A stretch of DNA of 64,000 nucleotides from Neobacillus bataviensis LMG 21833 (GCF_000307875.1 NZ_AJLS01000043.1:34167-98166), one strand, 5' to 3'. Positions 43,513 through 51,621 are shown, counted from the first letter of the stretch. Translations and numbers: made by a program. The notes: a model not told the origin generated them from the letters alone.

Positions 43513-43635
43513 ATGTTTATTTTTATTGAACTTACCATTTTGGGAATGGCCTTATTAAGAGTACTATCAGGAAGTATTGAAATAGTTGCAGCAATTCTCA
43601 TGATTAAATTTAATTCAGTTGAAAAGGCTCTGTAG
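43513..43635 (+). pseudogene. DUF2619 (YqhV-like) gene fragment
   Basis: Behind TAGGAGGAAAAT an ATG opens a 40-codon frame. Residues LRVLSGSIEIVAAILMIKFN and SVEKAL match the N-terminus of the DUF2619/YqhV family, whose members are about 90 residues. The frame then ends in TAG and the second half (normally INSxLALVGP) is missing. The sequence after the stop belongs to a different gene remnant, so this is a deletion junction. Confidence 0.7.
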
Positions 43636-44033
43636 CATTAGCGCGCGGTGAGGAGCGTAGATGCTTTGCCTCAGGCATGGCCGCCATTAGTGCTAGTTTA
43701 ATCAATAGTGTGAAGAGTGGTGAACATGTACTTTGTGTAAGTAATTTTTATTATTCCACAATGGAACTATTAAAATATTTAGGGAAATTCAATATCAGTC
43801 ATACAGTTACAGGATATAGTGGATTAATGAGTTTTGAATTGAAATAGGCACATTTCAAAAATGTAAAATTAATCATTAACAAAATGAATGTTTTTAAAGT
43901 AGGTGTATCCTGGGGTTCCTTTAAAAGCCTTATCATATCGCCGGACCTTGGAGATAATGAAGATAAATTAACGATTGAACACATAAGTCCAGGACTAATC
44001 CGCATCGCGGTTGGATTAGAAAATGCCAAGGAC
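43636..44033 (+). pseudogene. Remnant of a trans-sulfuration PLP enzyme gene
   Basis: One frame without a start reads RCFASGMAAISASLINSVKSG and EHVLCVSNFYYSTMELLK, the N-terminal core of cystathionine gamma-synthase or methionine gamma-lyase enzymes. After SHTVTGYSGLMSFELK there is a TAG, then the same frame continues with VFKVGVSWGSFKSLIISP and ISPGLIRIAVGLENAKD, the enzyme's C-terminus. About 200 residues including the PLP lysine are deleted. It is clearly dead. Confidence 0.85.
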
Positions 44034-44039
44034 TCAACA

Positions 44040-44403
44040 CTTTTCCAAAGGTATTGGAAGTTTCAATTAGACCTCCCATCCCTGCAATAATTAAACTCGG
44101 AATAATCACCTTTTTTCTCCCTATGTGATCAGAAAGGTATCCTGCAACAGGAATCAAAAAGATGGCAACGATAGAATAGACGGTGAGAATCATGCTTGTC
44201 TGAAATGAGGAAATCGATAATTTTTTCTCCATTGAGGGTAAAACAGGGATTAATATCGAATTCCCTAAAGTCATTACTAACGGTATAGATGAAAGGGAAA
44301 CAATTGCCCACTTTTGTTTTGATATTTCACTCTTCTCTCCTTCTTTAGCAGAACCCTTCTTTACTTCCTGTGGCCCCGGGCATATCTGTTCAATATAATC
44401 CAT
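44040..44403 (-). pseudogene. 5' fragment of an MFS transporter gene
   Basis: From ATG 44403 the frame reads like the first third of a major facilitator: an N-terminal charged stretch, SSIPLVMTLGNSILIPVLPS, MILTVYSIVAIFLIPVAGYL and the motif A loop SDHIGRKKVIIPSLIIAG. After about GMGGL the homology stops where the trans-sulfuration remnant begins on the other strand; the frame then runs on as antisense of that remnant. Two truncated genes therefore meet tail to tail at about 44.04-44.07 kb. Confidence 0.8.
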
Positions 44404-44586
44404 AAAAATTCTATCCCGCCTTTAAGTCAGCTAATTATACTATTTGTTTTTTAAAAAATAATATTTAGATTTTCGAAATCCTTTAAATGGTATTACAAAA
44501 ACAGGGGGAATTTGGCAGTTACGAAAAAGTATTTTTATTTGAGCCAGAAAGAAAATAATGTTATTGATTATTAAGGAGATGATTAC

Positions 44587-44754
44587 ATGACCTACAAAAG
44601 TAAAATACGAAGAATTTTAGGTGTTGATGTAAGAGCTCGTTATTCGGATAAAGAAGGTACAAATTATGACCCCTTCGAAAATCCTTTAATACATAAACGA
44701 TTAAACGGAAGTGAAATTGTTCCACTAAATATATCTAGATTATGGGGGAGATAA
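44587..44754 (+). CDS. Small basic protein of unknown function
   Basis: A 55-codon frame from ATG 44587 with TTAAGGAGATGATT in front. The product has many charged residues: KIRRILGVDVRARYSDKEG, then NYDPFENPLIHKRLNG and PLNISRLWGR. There is no membrane segment. I do not recognise it. The strong ribosome binding site and balanced codon use suggest it is expressed; a long perfect terminator follows 138 bp later. Confidence 0.5.
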   Translation: MTYKSKIRRILGVDVRARYSDKEGTNYDPFENPLIHKRLNGSEIVPLNISRLWGR

Positions 44755-44891
44755 ATTGAATTGGAAAAATTATTATTTGTAATAGATACTTAAGTACTTA
44801 ATGTAATACATTATTAGGCAGAGCTGACTGAAGTGCCAAATGAACATAGCCCCGGCCTATAAGATTTAAATTCTTAATGATTAAAGACCAG

Positions 44892-44924
44892 AAAGGATGA
44901 ACACTAGTGTTCATCCTTTTTGTT
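44892..44924. terminator. Bidirectional terminator
   Basis: AAAGGATGAACACT and AGTGTTCATCCTTT form a perfect 14-bp palindrome flanked by T on the plus side, before the DUF3231 gene's end at 44945. Confidence 0.85.
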
Positions 44925-44944
44925 GATTATTCTCCATCCGATTT

Positions 44945-45457
44945 CTAACAATCACCATTTTTGTTAAGATGCAACGGTGGAGGAATCAGCCAGCCTTTTT
45001 CCTTATTTAATCGAAGGACCTTTAATCCAAGAGCTGCTTTTTGAATATGAAATTGGCCATACATCATGGCTACATCTTCCCTGATTGATTTACCCATCAC
45101 TGTACTAAAAGCTACTAATCCAGCTGCGATATCAGCCGAAAGTGTTGCAGCGATAGCTGGGTCAGGGATTCTAGCACCAACTGGGATATCCTCCAAACAT
45201 GCTTGTGGCGGCTCCGGTGCTGCAGGCGGTAAACCTACCCCATTCTCCTTTAAAAGTTCTTCCACTTGTTTCTTTTCCTGCTGGCATAATTCAACTGCTT
45301 CTGCCAATAGCTTTTTTAAATCATCGTCTCCTGCATGGTTGATCATGGTTTGATAACCTGCAACCATCCCATTGCCCGCTAATAATGAGGCCCAAAGATC
45401 AAAAACCTCACCATAATGCAAAGGCTCTTCCTTTGGATTTCCGCTTAAAATTCCCAT
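44945..45457 (-). CDS. DUF3231-family protein
   Basis: A 170-residue DUF3231 single-domain protein: PLHYGEVFDLWASLLAGNGMVAGYQTMIN, a helix rich in Lys/Glu, and the end SADIAAGLVAFSTVMGKSIREDVAMMYGQFH. A Pro-rich linker (LPPAAPEPPQA) separates helices. I choose ATG at 45457 behind AAGGAGGGCAACG; the frame is open upstream without a ribosome binding site. Function is unknown. A two-domain relative is encoded at 39663-40703. Confidence 0.85.
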   Translation of the reverse strand: MGILSGNPKEEPLHYGEVFDLWASLLAGNGMVAGYQTMINHAGDDDLKKLLAEAVELCQQEKKQVEELLKENGVGLPPAAPEPPQACLEDIPVGARIPDPAIAATLSADIAAGLVAFSTVMGKSIREDVAMMYGQFHIQKAALGLKVLRLNKEKGWLIPPPLHLNKNGDC

Positions 45458-45659
45458 CGTTGCCCTCCTTAGTGTATAGGTGAATTTATTCATCAACAGT
45501 GCCACCTTTCCTGAAGCACAATTGTATTTTGTCCTATACACCGTTAATCATTACTGACTTTTTCTGCTATTATTTTGAACTTAAGGAATAAAGCATTTTT
45601 AGAGTTACACTGAATGGCAGGAAGGGAGAGAACTTTATTTTCAAAAATTTTAACAGCAT

Positions 45660-45702
45660 CAAAAAAACACTCAGATGACTATGTCATCCAAGGTGTTTTT
45701 TT
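45660..45702 (-). terminator. Terminator after the DUF378 gene
   Basis: AAACAC...GATGAC pairs with GTCATC...GTGTTT on the minus strand with T runs at both ends. It overlaps the stop codon area at 45701. Confidence 0.8.
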
Positions 45703-45994
45703 AATCCTTTTTTAATTTTGATAAATCGGTTTCCTCACCAAACTCGGTAGCATAATTTAAGTTTCCAGTGCCTTGGCGATTTACATTATGCTCTTCCTTT
45801 CGCATTGGCGCAAATAGCAGGCTTATACAAATCAGGCCACTTAATCCAACAAGAGAATAGATTACTCTTGACAAAAAGGCACTTTGACCGCCAAAAATAG
45901 CTGCAACTAAATCGAATCTAAATAAACCAATTAAACCCCAATTGATTGCTCCTATTATCACTAGTACTAAAGCAATTTTGTGTATTAATCTCAT
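45701..45994 (-). CDS. DUF378-family membrane protein
   Basis: A 97-residue protein with two helices (about residues 5-25 and 40-60). The typical family start is KIALVLVIIGAINWGLIGLFRFDLVAAIFG, followed by SRVIYSLVGLSGLI. A hydrophilic tail of about 35 residues follows. Function unknown; common in Firmicutes. ATG lies behind AAGGAGGTGTACAACT. Confidence 0.9.
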   Translation of the reverse strand: MRLIHKIALVLVIIGAINWGLIGLFRFDLVAAIFGGQSAFLSRVIYSLVGLSGLICISLLFAPMRKEEHNVNRQGTGNLNYATEFGEETDLSKLKKD

Positions 45995-46054
45995 AGTTGT
46001 ACACCTCCTTTTTTTTACTTTTTCCTATAAATCCTGTTTTAATGCTAAACACAG

Positions 46055-46081
46055 AAGACGAGTACAGACTGTACTCGTCTT
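46055..46081. terminator. Hairpin after the 57-residue protein gene
   Basis: AGACGAGTAC and GTACTCGTCT form a perfect 10-bp stem with a 5-nt loop; the T run is weak. Confidence 0.6.
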
Positions 46082-46086
46082 GTTCT

Positions 46087-46260
46087 CTAACGGCGGTGTT
46101 CTACAAGGTCAATTACGCCCAATACCACGTGTGCTAGACCAAAACCGAAAACAGTATTAGCTACCATTTTATTCGACCTGCGTTTTTGCTTTAATACATA
46201 ACCTGTCGCAGTTACTGCAGTGCCTAAAGCAGTTGGAATTAAGCCTTCACGAATATTCAT
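46087..46260 (-). CDS. Small conserved-looking protein, 57 residues
   Basis: From ATG 46260 behind GGGGGAATTACG the frame encodes NIREGLIPTALGTAVTATGY, a basic turn (KQKRRSN) and a hydrophobic second half NTVFGFGLAHVVLGVIDLVE, ending with HRR. It looks like a short two-helix membrane or peripheral peptide. I do not recognise a family with certainty. Good ribosome binding site and own hairpin terminator argue for a real gene. Confidence 0.65.
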   Translation of the reverse strand: MNIREGLIPTALGTAVTATGYVLKQKRRSNKMVANTVFGFGLAHVVLGVIDLVEHRR

Positions 46261-46443
46261 CGTAATTCCCCCACATCGTCGTTAAATTGGTGTCTAAACA
46301 CCATGTTTATTTTTTCCTGGATAAGATGAAATATCCTACCCAATATTTTGGCAGAAAAATTAATCATTACTGGTATGCCCAATACTAATTTTTGATTTGA
46401 TGAATTGTAGTACAGGAACGTGTTTTTCGGATTTTTTCATATG

Positions 46444-46459
46444 TGTGATATATATCACA
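46444..46459. promoter_or_regulatory. Perfect FNR/CRP-type box before the HemQ-like gene
   Basis: TGTGATATATATCACA is a perfect 16-bp palindrome of the form TGTGA-N6-TCACA, the Bacillus Fnr consensus. Its centre is about 75 bp before the gene; an AATAAT -10-like hexamer lies near 46475, consistent with activation from about -41.5. This predicts oxygen-limitation control. Confidence 0.75.
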
Positions 46460-46524
46460 ACATGCTTTAATGAAAATAATTATCAATTAAATAGGAAATA
46501 ATTAATAATACTTTTTATTTTGGA

Positions 46525-47277
46525 GTGATAATAATAAACCAAGCGATGGCAACAATTGAAGGCTGGTACTGTTTGCACGATTTCCGGACGATGGATTGGG
46601 CTAAGTGGAAGTTAGCCACTGAGGCTGAACGAGAACATGCCCTTCATGAATATAAAGGGCTATTACATAAATGGGAAACAATTGAGAATGAACATAACGG
46701 CAGTCACACTGTTTATACCATTGCTGGGAATAAAGCCGACCTTATGTTCATGATTCTAAGACCAACGATGAAAGACCTCATTGAAGTGAAAACTGCATTT
46801 AACAAAACGGTACTGGCTGATTTTACGAAACCGACATTCTCCTACGTGTCCGTTATTGAAAAAAGCAGCTATTCGGGCATGTCAGCCAATCCATTCGGGG
46901 ATCCAGCCATGAGAGCCAAGCTTTACCCAACTATACCAAAGACGGACTATATTTGTTTTTATCCAATGAGCAAGCTGCGCGGTGAAAAAACGAATTGGTT
47001 TATGCTTCCGATGGAAGATCGGAAAAGATTAATGTTTGAACATATTGATAACGGAAAGCCCTATTCTGAGCAGGTTAAACGAATTGTCACCGGTTCTGTC
47101 GGCTTTGATGACTTTGAATGGGGGGTTTCCCTATTTTGCGATGATGCCCTTCAATTCAAAAAATTGATCTATGAAACCAGATTTGATGAAGTGAGTGCTG
47201 TATATGGTATTTTTGGATCCTTCTTTATTGGAAATTTATTAGAGACTGAAGGTATCAATCAGTTCTTTTATATTTAA
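46525..47277 (+). CDS. HemQ/chlorite-dismutase-family heme protein with distal arginine
   Basis: A 250-residue (or 243, from ATG 46546) protein closely patterned on Bacillus HemQ: GWYCLHDFRTMDWAKWK, FMILRPTMKDL, CFYPMSKLRGEKTNWFML, GSVGFDDFEWGVSLFCDDALQFKKL and the end YGIFGSFFIGN. Using Geobacillus HemQ numbering, Tyr145, Lys149 and proximal His172 are all present with no gaps between them, but position 185, Gln in Firmicute HemQ, is Arg (CGA at 47080). True chlorite dismutases have Arg exactly 13 residues after the proximal His. So it may be a paralogue with altered peroxide or oxychlorine chemistry. No pta gene lies next to it, unlike the usual hemQ. Start codon is uncertain. Confidence 0.85.
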   Translation: MIIINQAMATIEGWYCLHDFRTMDWAKWKLATEAEREHALHEYKGLLHKWETIENEHNGSHTVYTIAGNKADLMFMILRPTMKDLIEVKTAFNKTVLADFTKPTFSYVSVIEKSSYSGMSANPFGDPAMRAKLYPTIPKTDYICFYPMSKLRGEKTNWFMLPMEDRKRLMFEHIDNGKPYSEQVKRIVTGSVGFDDFEWGVSLFCDDALQFKKLIYETRFDEVSAVYGIFGSFFIGNLLETEGINQFFYI

Positions 47278-47286
47278 TCTATAAAA

Positions 47287-47322
47287 AACAAGCAAGAGCA
47301 TGGAGAAATGCTCTTGCTTGTT
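47287..47322. terminator. Strong bidirectional terminator
   Basis: A perfect 15-bp stem (AACAAGCAAGAGCAT with its complement) and 6-nt loop lies between the convergent HemQ-like and oxidoreductase genes. Confidence 0.9.
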
Positions 47323-47329
47323 GACTAAA

Positions 47330-48310
47330 TTAATTCAAAACCCGAACGACAATTTTACCAATATTCTTACTTGCCTCCATATGCCGATGTGCTTCTTGAA
47401 TCTCCTCAAACGGGAATACGGTATCAACAATTGGTCGGATTTTTTGCTGGTCAAACAATGGCATTACTTTGCTCATAAACTCCTCGGTTAATTCTTTCTT
47501 ATATTGATCACTTCTTGGTGTTAATAGAGTTCCTTTTATTTGGGCCCTTTTTTCCATAAGTTCCCTTATATTAATATTTTCAACCATTGCACCGCCCAAA
47601 ACACCAATCAATACCCAGCGTCCATCCATCTTTAAACTCTTTAAGTTTTGCTTCCAATAAGAGGCACCGATGAAATCTAGAATCACATCAGCGCCCTGAG
47701 AATTTGTCGCTATTAAGACTTCTTCATCGAAAGACTGCTCTTTGTAGTTGATTCCAATATCCGCACCAAGCGTTTTACAAAAATCCAGCTTTTCCTGTGA
47801 CCCTGCGGTTGTGATAATTTTTGCATCAGTCATTTGTTTGACTAATTGGATGGCTGCTGTCCCAACACCGCTTCCTCCAGCGTGAATGAGGACTGTTTCT
47901 TGTGGGGATAGGTTCCCTAACCAAAACAGGGTTTGATACGCAGTTAAGAAAACCTCCGGAATCGCAGCAGCCTCTTCGAATGATAAATGTGCAGGAACCT
48001 TCATCGCCCGGTCCGCCGGCATGACCGCATATTCAGCATAACCCCCGCCATTCACAAGACCCATGACCCGTGTTCCAATCTCAATCGTAGTTCCTTCCGC
48101 AGCTTCCACAACCTCACCGGCCACTTCAATCCCTAAAATAGGATTAGACATATATCCAGATTTTCCTTCTCGGGAAACAATATCTGTCCGATTGATGGCA
48201 AAAGCTTTTACTTTTATCAATAATTCACCGGGTTTTATACTTGGAATAGTTGCATCCTTAACGTGTAATTGTTCTGCTCCTCCAGGTTGATTCACAACAA
48301 TTGCTTTCAT
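47330..48310 (-). CDS. Zinc-less quinone oxidoreductase (MDR family, PIG3-like)
   Basis: A 326-residue medium-chain reductase. The N-terminal GroES-like domain shows NRTDIVSREGKSGYMS and ILGIEVAGEVVEAAEG; the Rossmann part has LIHAGGSGVGTAAIQLVKQM and a later GADVILDFIGASYW. Structural zinc cysteines are absent, as expected for quinone oxidoreductases of the PIG3 type. It should reduce quinones or other electrophiles with NADPH. I choose ATG at 48310, 7-8 nt after AAGGGGGA. Confidence 0.88.
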   Translation of the reverse strand: MKAIVVNQPGGAEQLHVKDATIPSIKPGELLIKVKAFAINRTDIVSREGKSGYMSNPILGIEVAGEVVEAAEGTTIEIGTRVMGLVNGGGYAEYAVMPADRAMKVPAHLSFEEAAAIPEVFLTAYQTLFWLGNLSPQETVLIHAGGSGVGTAAIQLVKQMTDAKIITTAGSQEKLDFCKTLGADIGINYKEQSFDEEVLIATNSQGADVILDFIGASYWKQNLKSLKMDGRWVLIGVLGGAMVENINIRELMEKRAQIKGTLLTPRSDQYKKELTEEFMSKVMPLFDQQKIRPIVDTVFPFEEIQEAHRHMEASKNIGKIVVRVLN

Positions 48311-48336
48311 TTTCAACTCCCCCTTAAAAAGTAAAA

Positions 48337-48383
48337 AGACACAAAAGCGACTAAAATTGCGTATTCTAGCCGTTCTTGTGTGT
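48337..48383 (-). terminator. Terminator after the VOC gene
   Basis: ACACAAGAACGGCTA pairs imperfectly with TAGTCGCTTTTGTGT on the minus strand, followed by CTTTTTACTTTTT. Confidence 0.6.
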
Positions 48384-48393
48384 TTAATTGTTA

Positions 48394-48774
48394 TTACTTT
48401 TTTTCCATAATAGCAAAATAATTGTTCTCGTTATCTGCAAAGTTAAAAACTTTACCTCCAGGCATATTGACCATTTCGCCGACTGTCATATTTTTATCTG
48501 TAAAATCTTTATATAATTGCTCAAGGTTATCAGAGTAAAACATGAGCGATGGGGTGCCAAGATGTAATTCAGGCTGCATTTTTGCGATTAATTCCTTATT
48601 ATGAAGAACGATACTCGTTTCTGCATCCTTTGATGGCGCAATCTCTATCCATCTCATACCTTGACCATTATTTTGGTCAGAAATGACTGTAAATCCTACT
48701 TTCTCTGTCCAAAATTTCACTGTTTCATCTTGATTATTAACGTATACCATAATTTGTCCAACTTTATTAATCAT
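48394..48774 (-). CDS. VOC-superfamily (glyoxalase-like) protein
   Basis: A 126-residue VOC domain protein: KVGQIMVYVNNQDETVKFWTEKVGFTV, then RWIEIAPSKDAETSIVLHNK, and FTDKNMTVGEMVNMPGGKVFNFADNENNYFAIM at the end. This is the common pattern of small dioxygenase/glyoxalase-like proteins, maybe for resistance to electrophiles or antibiotics. It lies upstream of the quinone oxidoreductase on the same strand but with a terminator between. ATG follows GAGAGATG. Confidence 0.85.
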   Translation of the reverse strand: MINKVGQIMVYVNNQDETVKFWTEKVGFTVISDQNNGQGMRWIEIAPSKDAETSIVLHNKELIAKMQPELHLGTPSLMFYSDNLEQLYKDFTDKNMTVGEMVNMPGGKVFNFADNENNYFAIMEKK

Positions 48775-48875
48775 TTACATCTCTCCATTCAAATAGTTCA
48801 ACTACTATTATTATCCTAAATTATATAGGGTTAAACAATGAATTGTCCATTTTTGGTAATCCTATTAACGAAAGA

Positions 48876-48912
48876 AAAATGACGGAAAACTTTTCTTCCG
48901 CCATTTTTTTTA
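48876..48912 (-). terminator. Terminator after the M28 aminopeptidase
   Basis: AAAATGGCGGAAG pairs with CTTTTCCGTCATTTT on the minus strand with two mismatches, T run at both sides. Confidence 0.75.
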
Positions 48913-48921
48913 TACAATTAA

Positions 48922-50322
48922 TTATGCTCCTGGTGGGCGATTCTCGAAATCATAATCAACCGGTTTTGGGGCTACACGTGAATGCTGTAAGGCTGGCGTG
49001 TCCGGTCGAGCGATTTGATAAACGGATGCACCAACGATTTCAGCTGTTTCTTGTAACTTGTTTTTATCAATTTTATCAATCGTATCAGCCGGTGTATGAT
49101 ACCATGGCTCCAGTGGTGAGTGAATAAATAATGCAGCCGGAATCCCTAATTCATGGAATGGCTGATGATCACTTCGTCCTAACTGGCCGTACGGAACAAC
49201 TTCTCCTAATGCAGTTCTTGCACCTGCAGCAGAAGCAAGATCAGTGACTAAATTTTTCTTTCCATCAATCGTATACATGATCAATCCGTTTGCAGCATGA
49301 TCACCGCCTGCATCCTTACTACCGATCATATCCATTTGGAAGTGTGCGACCATTCTGTCAGCTTCCTCCGAACTTAACGTACTAGCATAATAGGTAGATC
49401 CTAACAGACCCTTTTCCTCGGAGCCAAATGTTGCGAACCGAAGCTCTGTATCAATCGGCATATTCGCCATGACTCGGGCAAGCTCTAGTACGGCAGATAC
49501 TCCAGAGGCATCATCGTTTGCCCCTGGACCTCCTGGAACAGAATCGTGGTGCGCTCCAATCATGACGATCTGACCGGTATCTTTGTTTTTATGCGGTTTC
49601 ATCTTAGCAATGACATTGTAGGAGGTTTTTTCCACATAACCCGACCCTGTAACTTTAATATGAGCGGTTACCGATCCTGCGTTTAGTTTTTCTATTATTG
49701 CTTCACCTTGAGATTTTGTAATGGTAACTGCAGGAATATTTTGTCCTGGATCCGCAACCCCAACACCTGTTGATTCAGCCGTGTTATATAAAATAACTCC
49801 GCCTGCACCCTTATCTATTACATTTTGCAACTTTTCAACGAATGTAATATCCCCGCGTTTAATTAGGGCAATCTTTCCTTTTACGGAATCTGGTACAGTG
49901 CCAGCTTTTGCAAGATCAACATATACTACTTCAGCCGTTACCTCTCCGCTATAGGATCCTGAAAATACATATGGCTTTAAATCCTGCCCACCAATTTCTA
50001 GAACCCCACTCACAGTGCCTCTAACGGCCTCATAGATTGGAAAAGACTGCAGCTCTGTCTCGTACCCATACTGTTCAAACTGGCTTTTTATGTAATTTGC
50101 TCCCTTGAGCTCCCCTGGAGTGCCAGCAGCTCGAGGCTGTTCGGATAAAAGTGCAATTGTGTTATACATATTATCGGCACTAATCTTCTTGATAATCTTG
50201 TTGTCGAACGCAGATGCTGCATTCGAGTTTGGTGCCCCGCTTGGCCCCTGTGCATATACTCCATTGACACTTAACACTAAACCTGCTGTTAATAAAACCG
50301 ATGCTACATTTTTCTTCTTCAT
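48922..50322 (-). CDS. Secreted M28-family aminopeptidase with PA domain
   Basis: A 466-residue exported zinc aminopeptidase like Bacillus YwaD. The signal peptide ends near GVYAQG (about residue 26). A protease-associated domain inserts at about 120-220. The M28 core has HHDSVPGGPGANDDASG (first His and bridging Asp), FGSEEKGLLGS (catalytic Glu pair), MDMIGSKDAGG and RSDHQPFHELGIPA (last His). It removes N-terminal residues from extracellular peptides. ATG follows AGGAGGG. A cre-like site 25 bp upstream suggests carbon catabolite control. Confidence 0.92.
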   Translation of the reverse strand: MKKKNVASVLLTAGLVLSVNGVYAQGPSGAPNSNAASAFDNKIIKKISADNMYNTIALLSEQPRAAGTPGELKGANYIKSQFEQYGYETELQSFPIYEAVRGTVSGVLEIGGQDLKPYVFSGSYSGEVTAEVVYVDLAKAGTVPDSVKGKIALIKRGDITFVEKLQNVIDKGAGGVILYNTAESTGVGVADPGQNIPAVTITKSQGEAIIEKLNAGSVTAHIKVTGSGYVEKTSYNVIAKMKPHKNKDTGQIVMIGAHHDSVPGGPGANDDASGVSAVLELARVMANMPIDTELRFATFGSEEKGLLGSTYYASTLSSEEADRMVAHFQMDMIGSKDAGGDHAANGLIMYTIDGKKNLVTDLASAAGARTALGEVVPYGQLGRSDHQPFHELGIPAALFIHSPLEPWYHTPADTIDKIDKNKLQETAEIVGASVYQIARPDTPALQHSRVAPKPVDYDFENRPPGA

Positions 50323-50347
50323 TTAAACCCTCCTATTTTTATAAAGG

Positions 50348-50361
50348 TGTAAGCGTTTCCA
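50348..50361 (-). promoter_or_regulatory. Possible cre (CcpA) site before the aminopeptidase
   Basis: TGTAAGCGTTTCCA matches the cre consensus TGWAANCGNTNWCA at all but one position. It lies in the leader just before the start. Confidence 0.45.
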
Positions 50362-50629
50362 CTAGATTATCTGTGAAATTGATAGGTTAGTAAACTTTAA
50401 TAGTTTTACAAAATCCAACGAAAATCTTTGTTTGCCATAACTATTTAACTATAAAGATAGTGGGTATAGGAAGAGTTGTGTCGTGTTATAACGAACTACC
50501 AAGATATGATAGGTATAAATACCCTAAGCCTTGAACTGGGTCTTGGTAGGCAGAATGTAGTCTGCATATGAAAGTAGACCCTATGGTAGATCATATTGCA
50601 TTCATTGATGTACTCATGTGACATTCCTG
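50362..50629. other. Non-coding stretch
   Basis: AT-rich DNA between convergently and tandemly placed genes. It contains short direct repeats around TAGTAGACCCTATGGTAG-like and GGCAGAATGTAG sequences, but no frame or structured element I can support. Confidence 0.4.
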
Positions 50630-51049
50630 TTATGATGGATAGGTTTTATTCAAAAAGGTAATCGATTGCTTTATTAATGCTTTTAATACTTCAATATCAA
50701 TATCTGCAACTTTATTAATGTACACGCATGCTTTTCCTGAAGTATGTTTTCCAAATTTCTGCAACAATTTTTCTCTCTCGGTGTCACCTGTGGCAAAATA
50801 TAAACTGATTTTTGCTTTTCGTGGGGAAAACCCGACAAGCGGTGCATCGCCTTCATGACCTGAATCATATTTATAATGGTAGGAACCAAAACCAATGATA
50901 CTCGGTCCCCACATCTTTGCCTTGTAACCAGTGGTTTCGGTAAAAATATCTAATAACTGATACGCGTCCTCACGTTTTTTGGGATGATCTACATTTTCAA
51001 TAAACTCAATAACGCTATTATCCGTTTCTTTTGTTTTTAGTTTGTACAT
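50630..51049 (-). CDS. DUF1801-family protein
   Basis: A 139-residue DUF1801 protein. The typical pattern is present: KREDAYQLLDIFTETTGYKAKMWGPSIIGFG, YHYKYDSGHEGDAPLVGFSPRKAKISLYFA, and the end GKACVYINKVADIDIEVLKALIKQS. The fold resembles YdhG/MacP-like domains; the function is unknown. It is the last gene of a small minus-strand cluster with a histidine phosphatase and a GNAT protein. ATG follows AAAGGGGTT. Confidence 0.88.
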   Translation of the reverse strand: MYKLKTKETDNSVIEFIENVDHPKKREDAYQLLDIFTETTGYKAKMWGPSIIGFGSYHYKYDSGHEGDAPLVGFSPRKAKISLYFATGDTEREKLLQKFGKHTSGKACVYINKVADIDIEVLKALIKQSITFLNKTYPS

Positions 51050-51075
51050 TTGAAAAACCCCTTTCTAATTCCATA

Positions 51076-51621
51076 TTAAATTTCCCCCCACAATCTCTCA
51101 AACAACACGTTATTATTATCATTTTTCAATAAAAATACATCAGGATTACTAAGGTTTTGCCATTCATCAAATCCAAAATCTTTATGGTAATGGTTTATTA
51201 GTTGAGACATTAAATTCCCATGTGTGACGATGATCGTATTTTCTGTTTCTCCGGAAAAGACTTCCTCTACCACTTCAACAATACGTTGTATTGCCTCAAG
51301 ACTCGACTCCCCCCCAACATATTTTAGGTCGAGATGGTCAAATGTTAATTTTAGTTTTTCGAGCCAATCATCTAGATCGATATTACTAAGTACACGTTCA
51401 GTTAAACGCGAATCAGTCTCAATCTCAATGTCTATTTTCTCAGCAAGGGGCTGAATAGATTGAATAGCACGTGTAAAGGGACTAGAAATAATCCTGTCAA
51501 TATTAAAAGTAGAAAAAAACTCCGCTAACTCAACTGCCTGATTGTAACCTTTTGCGGTTAACTGTGCCTTAGATGGCTGTCCTTCAGCCTCACAGTGCCT
51601 GATTAAATAAATTTTCTTCAA
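51076..51621 (-). CDS. Histidine phosphatase superfamily protein
   Basis: A 181-residue phosphoglycerate-mutase-like phosphatase. The catalytic histidine motif is KIYLIRHCEAEG, and a second conserved part is DRIISSPFTRAIQSIQPLA; the second His lies in NTIIVTHGNLMSQL. Substrate unknown, often small phosphoesters. Several start codons are possible; TTG at 51621 stands 6 nt after GGAGTG and is best. It is placed between a GNAT gene and the DUF1801 gene. Confidence 0.88.
   Translation of the reverse strand: MKKIYLIRHCEAEGQPSKAQLTAKGYNQAVELAEFFSTFNIDRIISSPFTRAIQSIQPLAEKIDIEIETDSRLTERVLSNIDLDDWLEKLKLTFDHLDLKYVGGESSLEAIQRIVEVVEEVFSGETENTIIVTHGNLMSQLINHYHKDFGFDEWQNLSNPDVFLLKNDNNNVLFERLWGEI

Noticed and set aside
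43799..44029. A 76-codon minus-strand frame
   Set aside because: It is antisense to the C-terminal part of the trans-sulfuration enzyme remnant.
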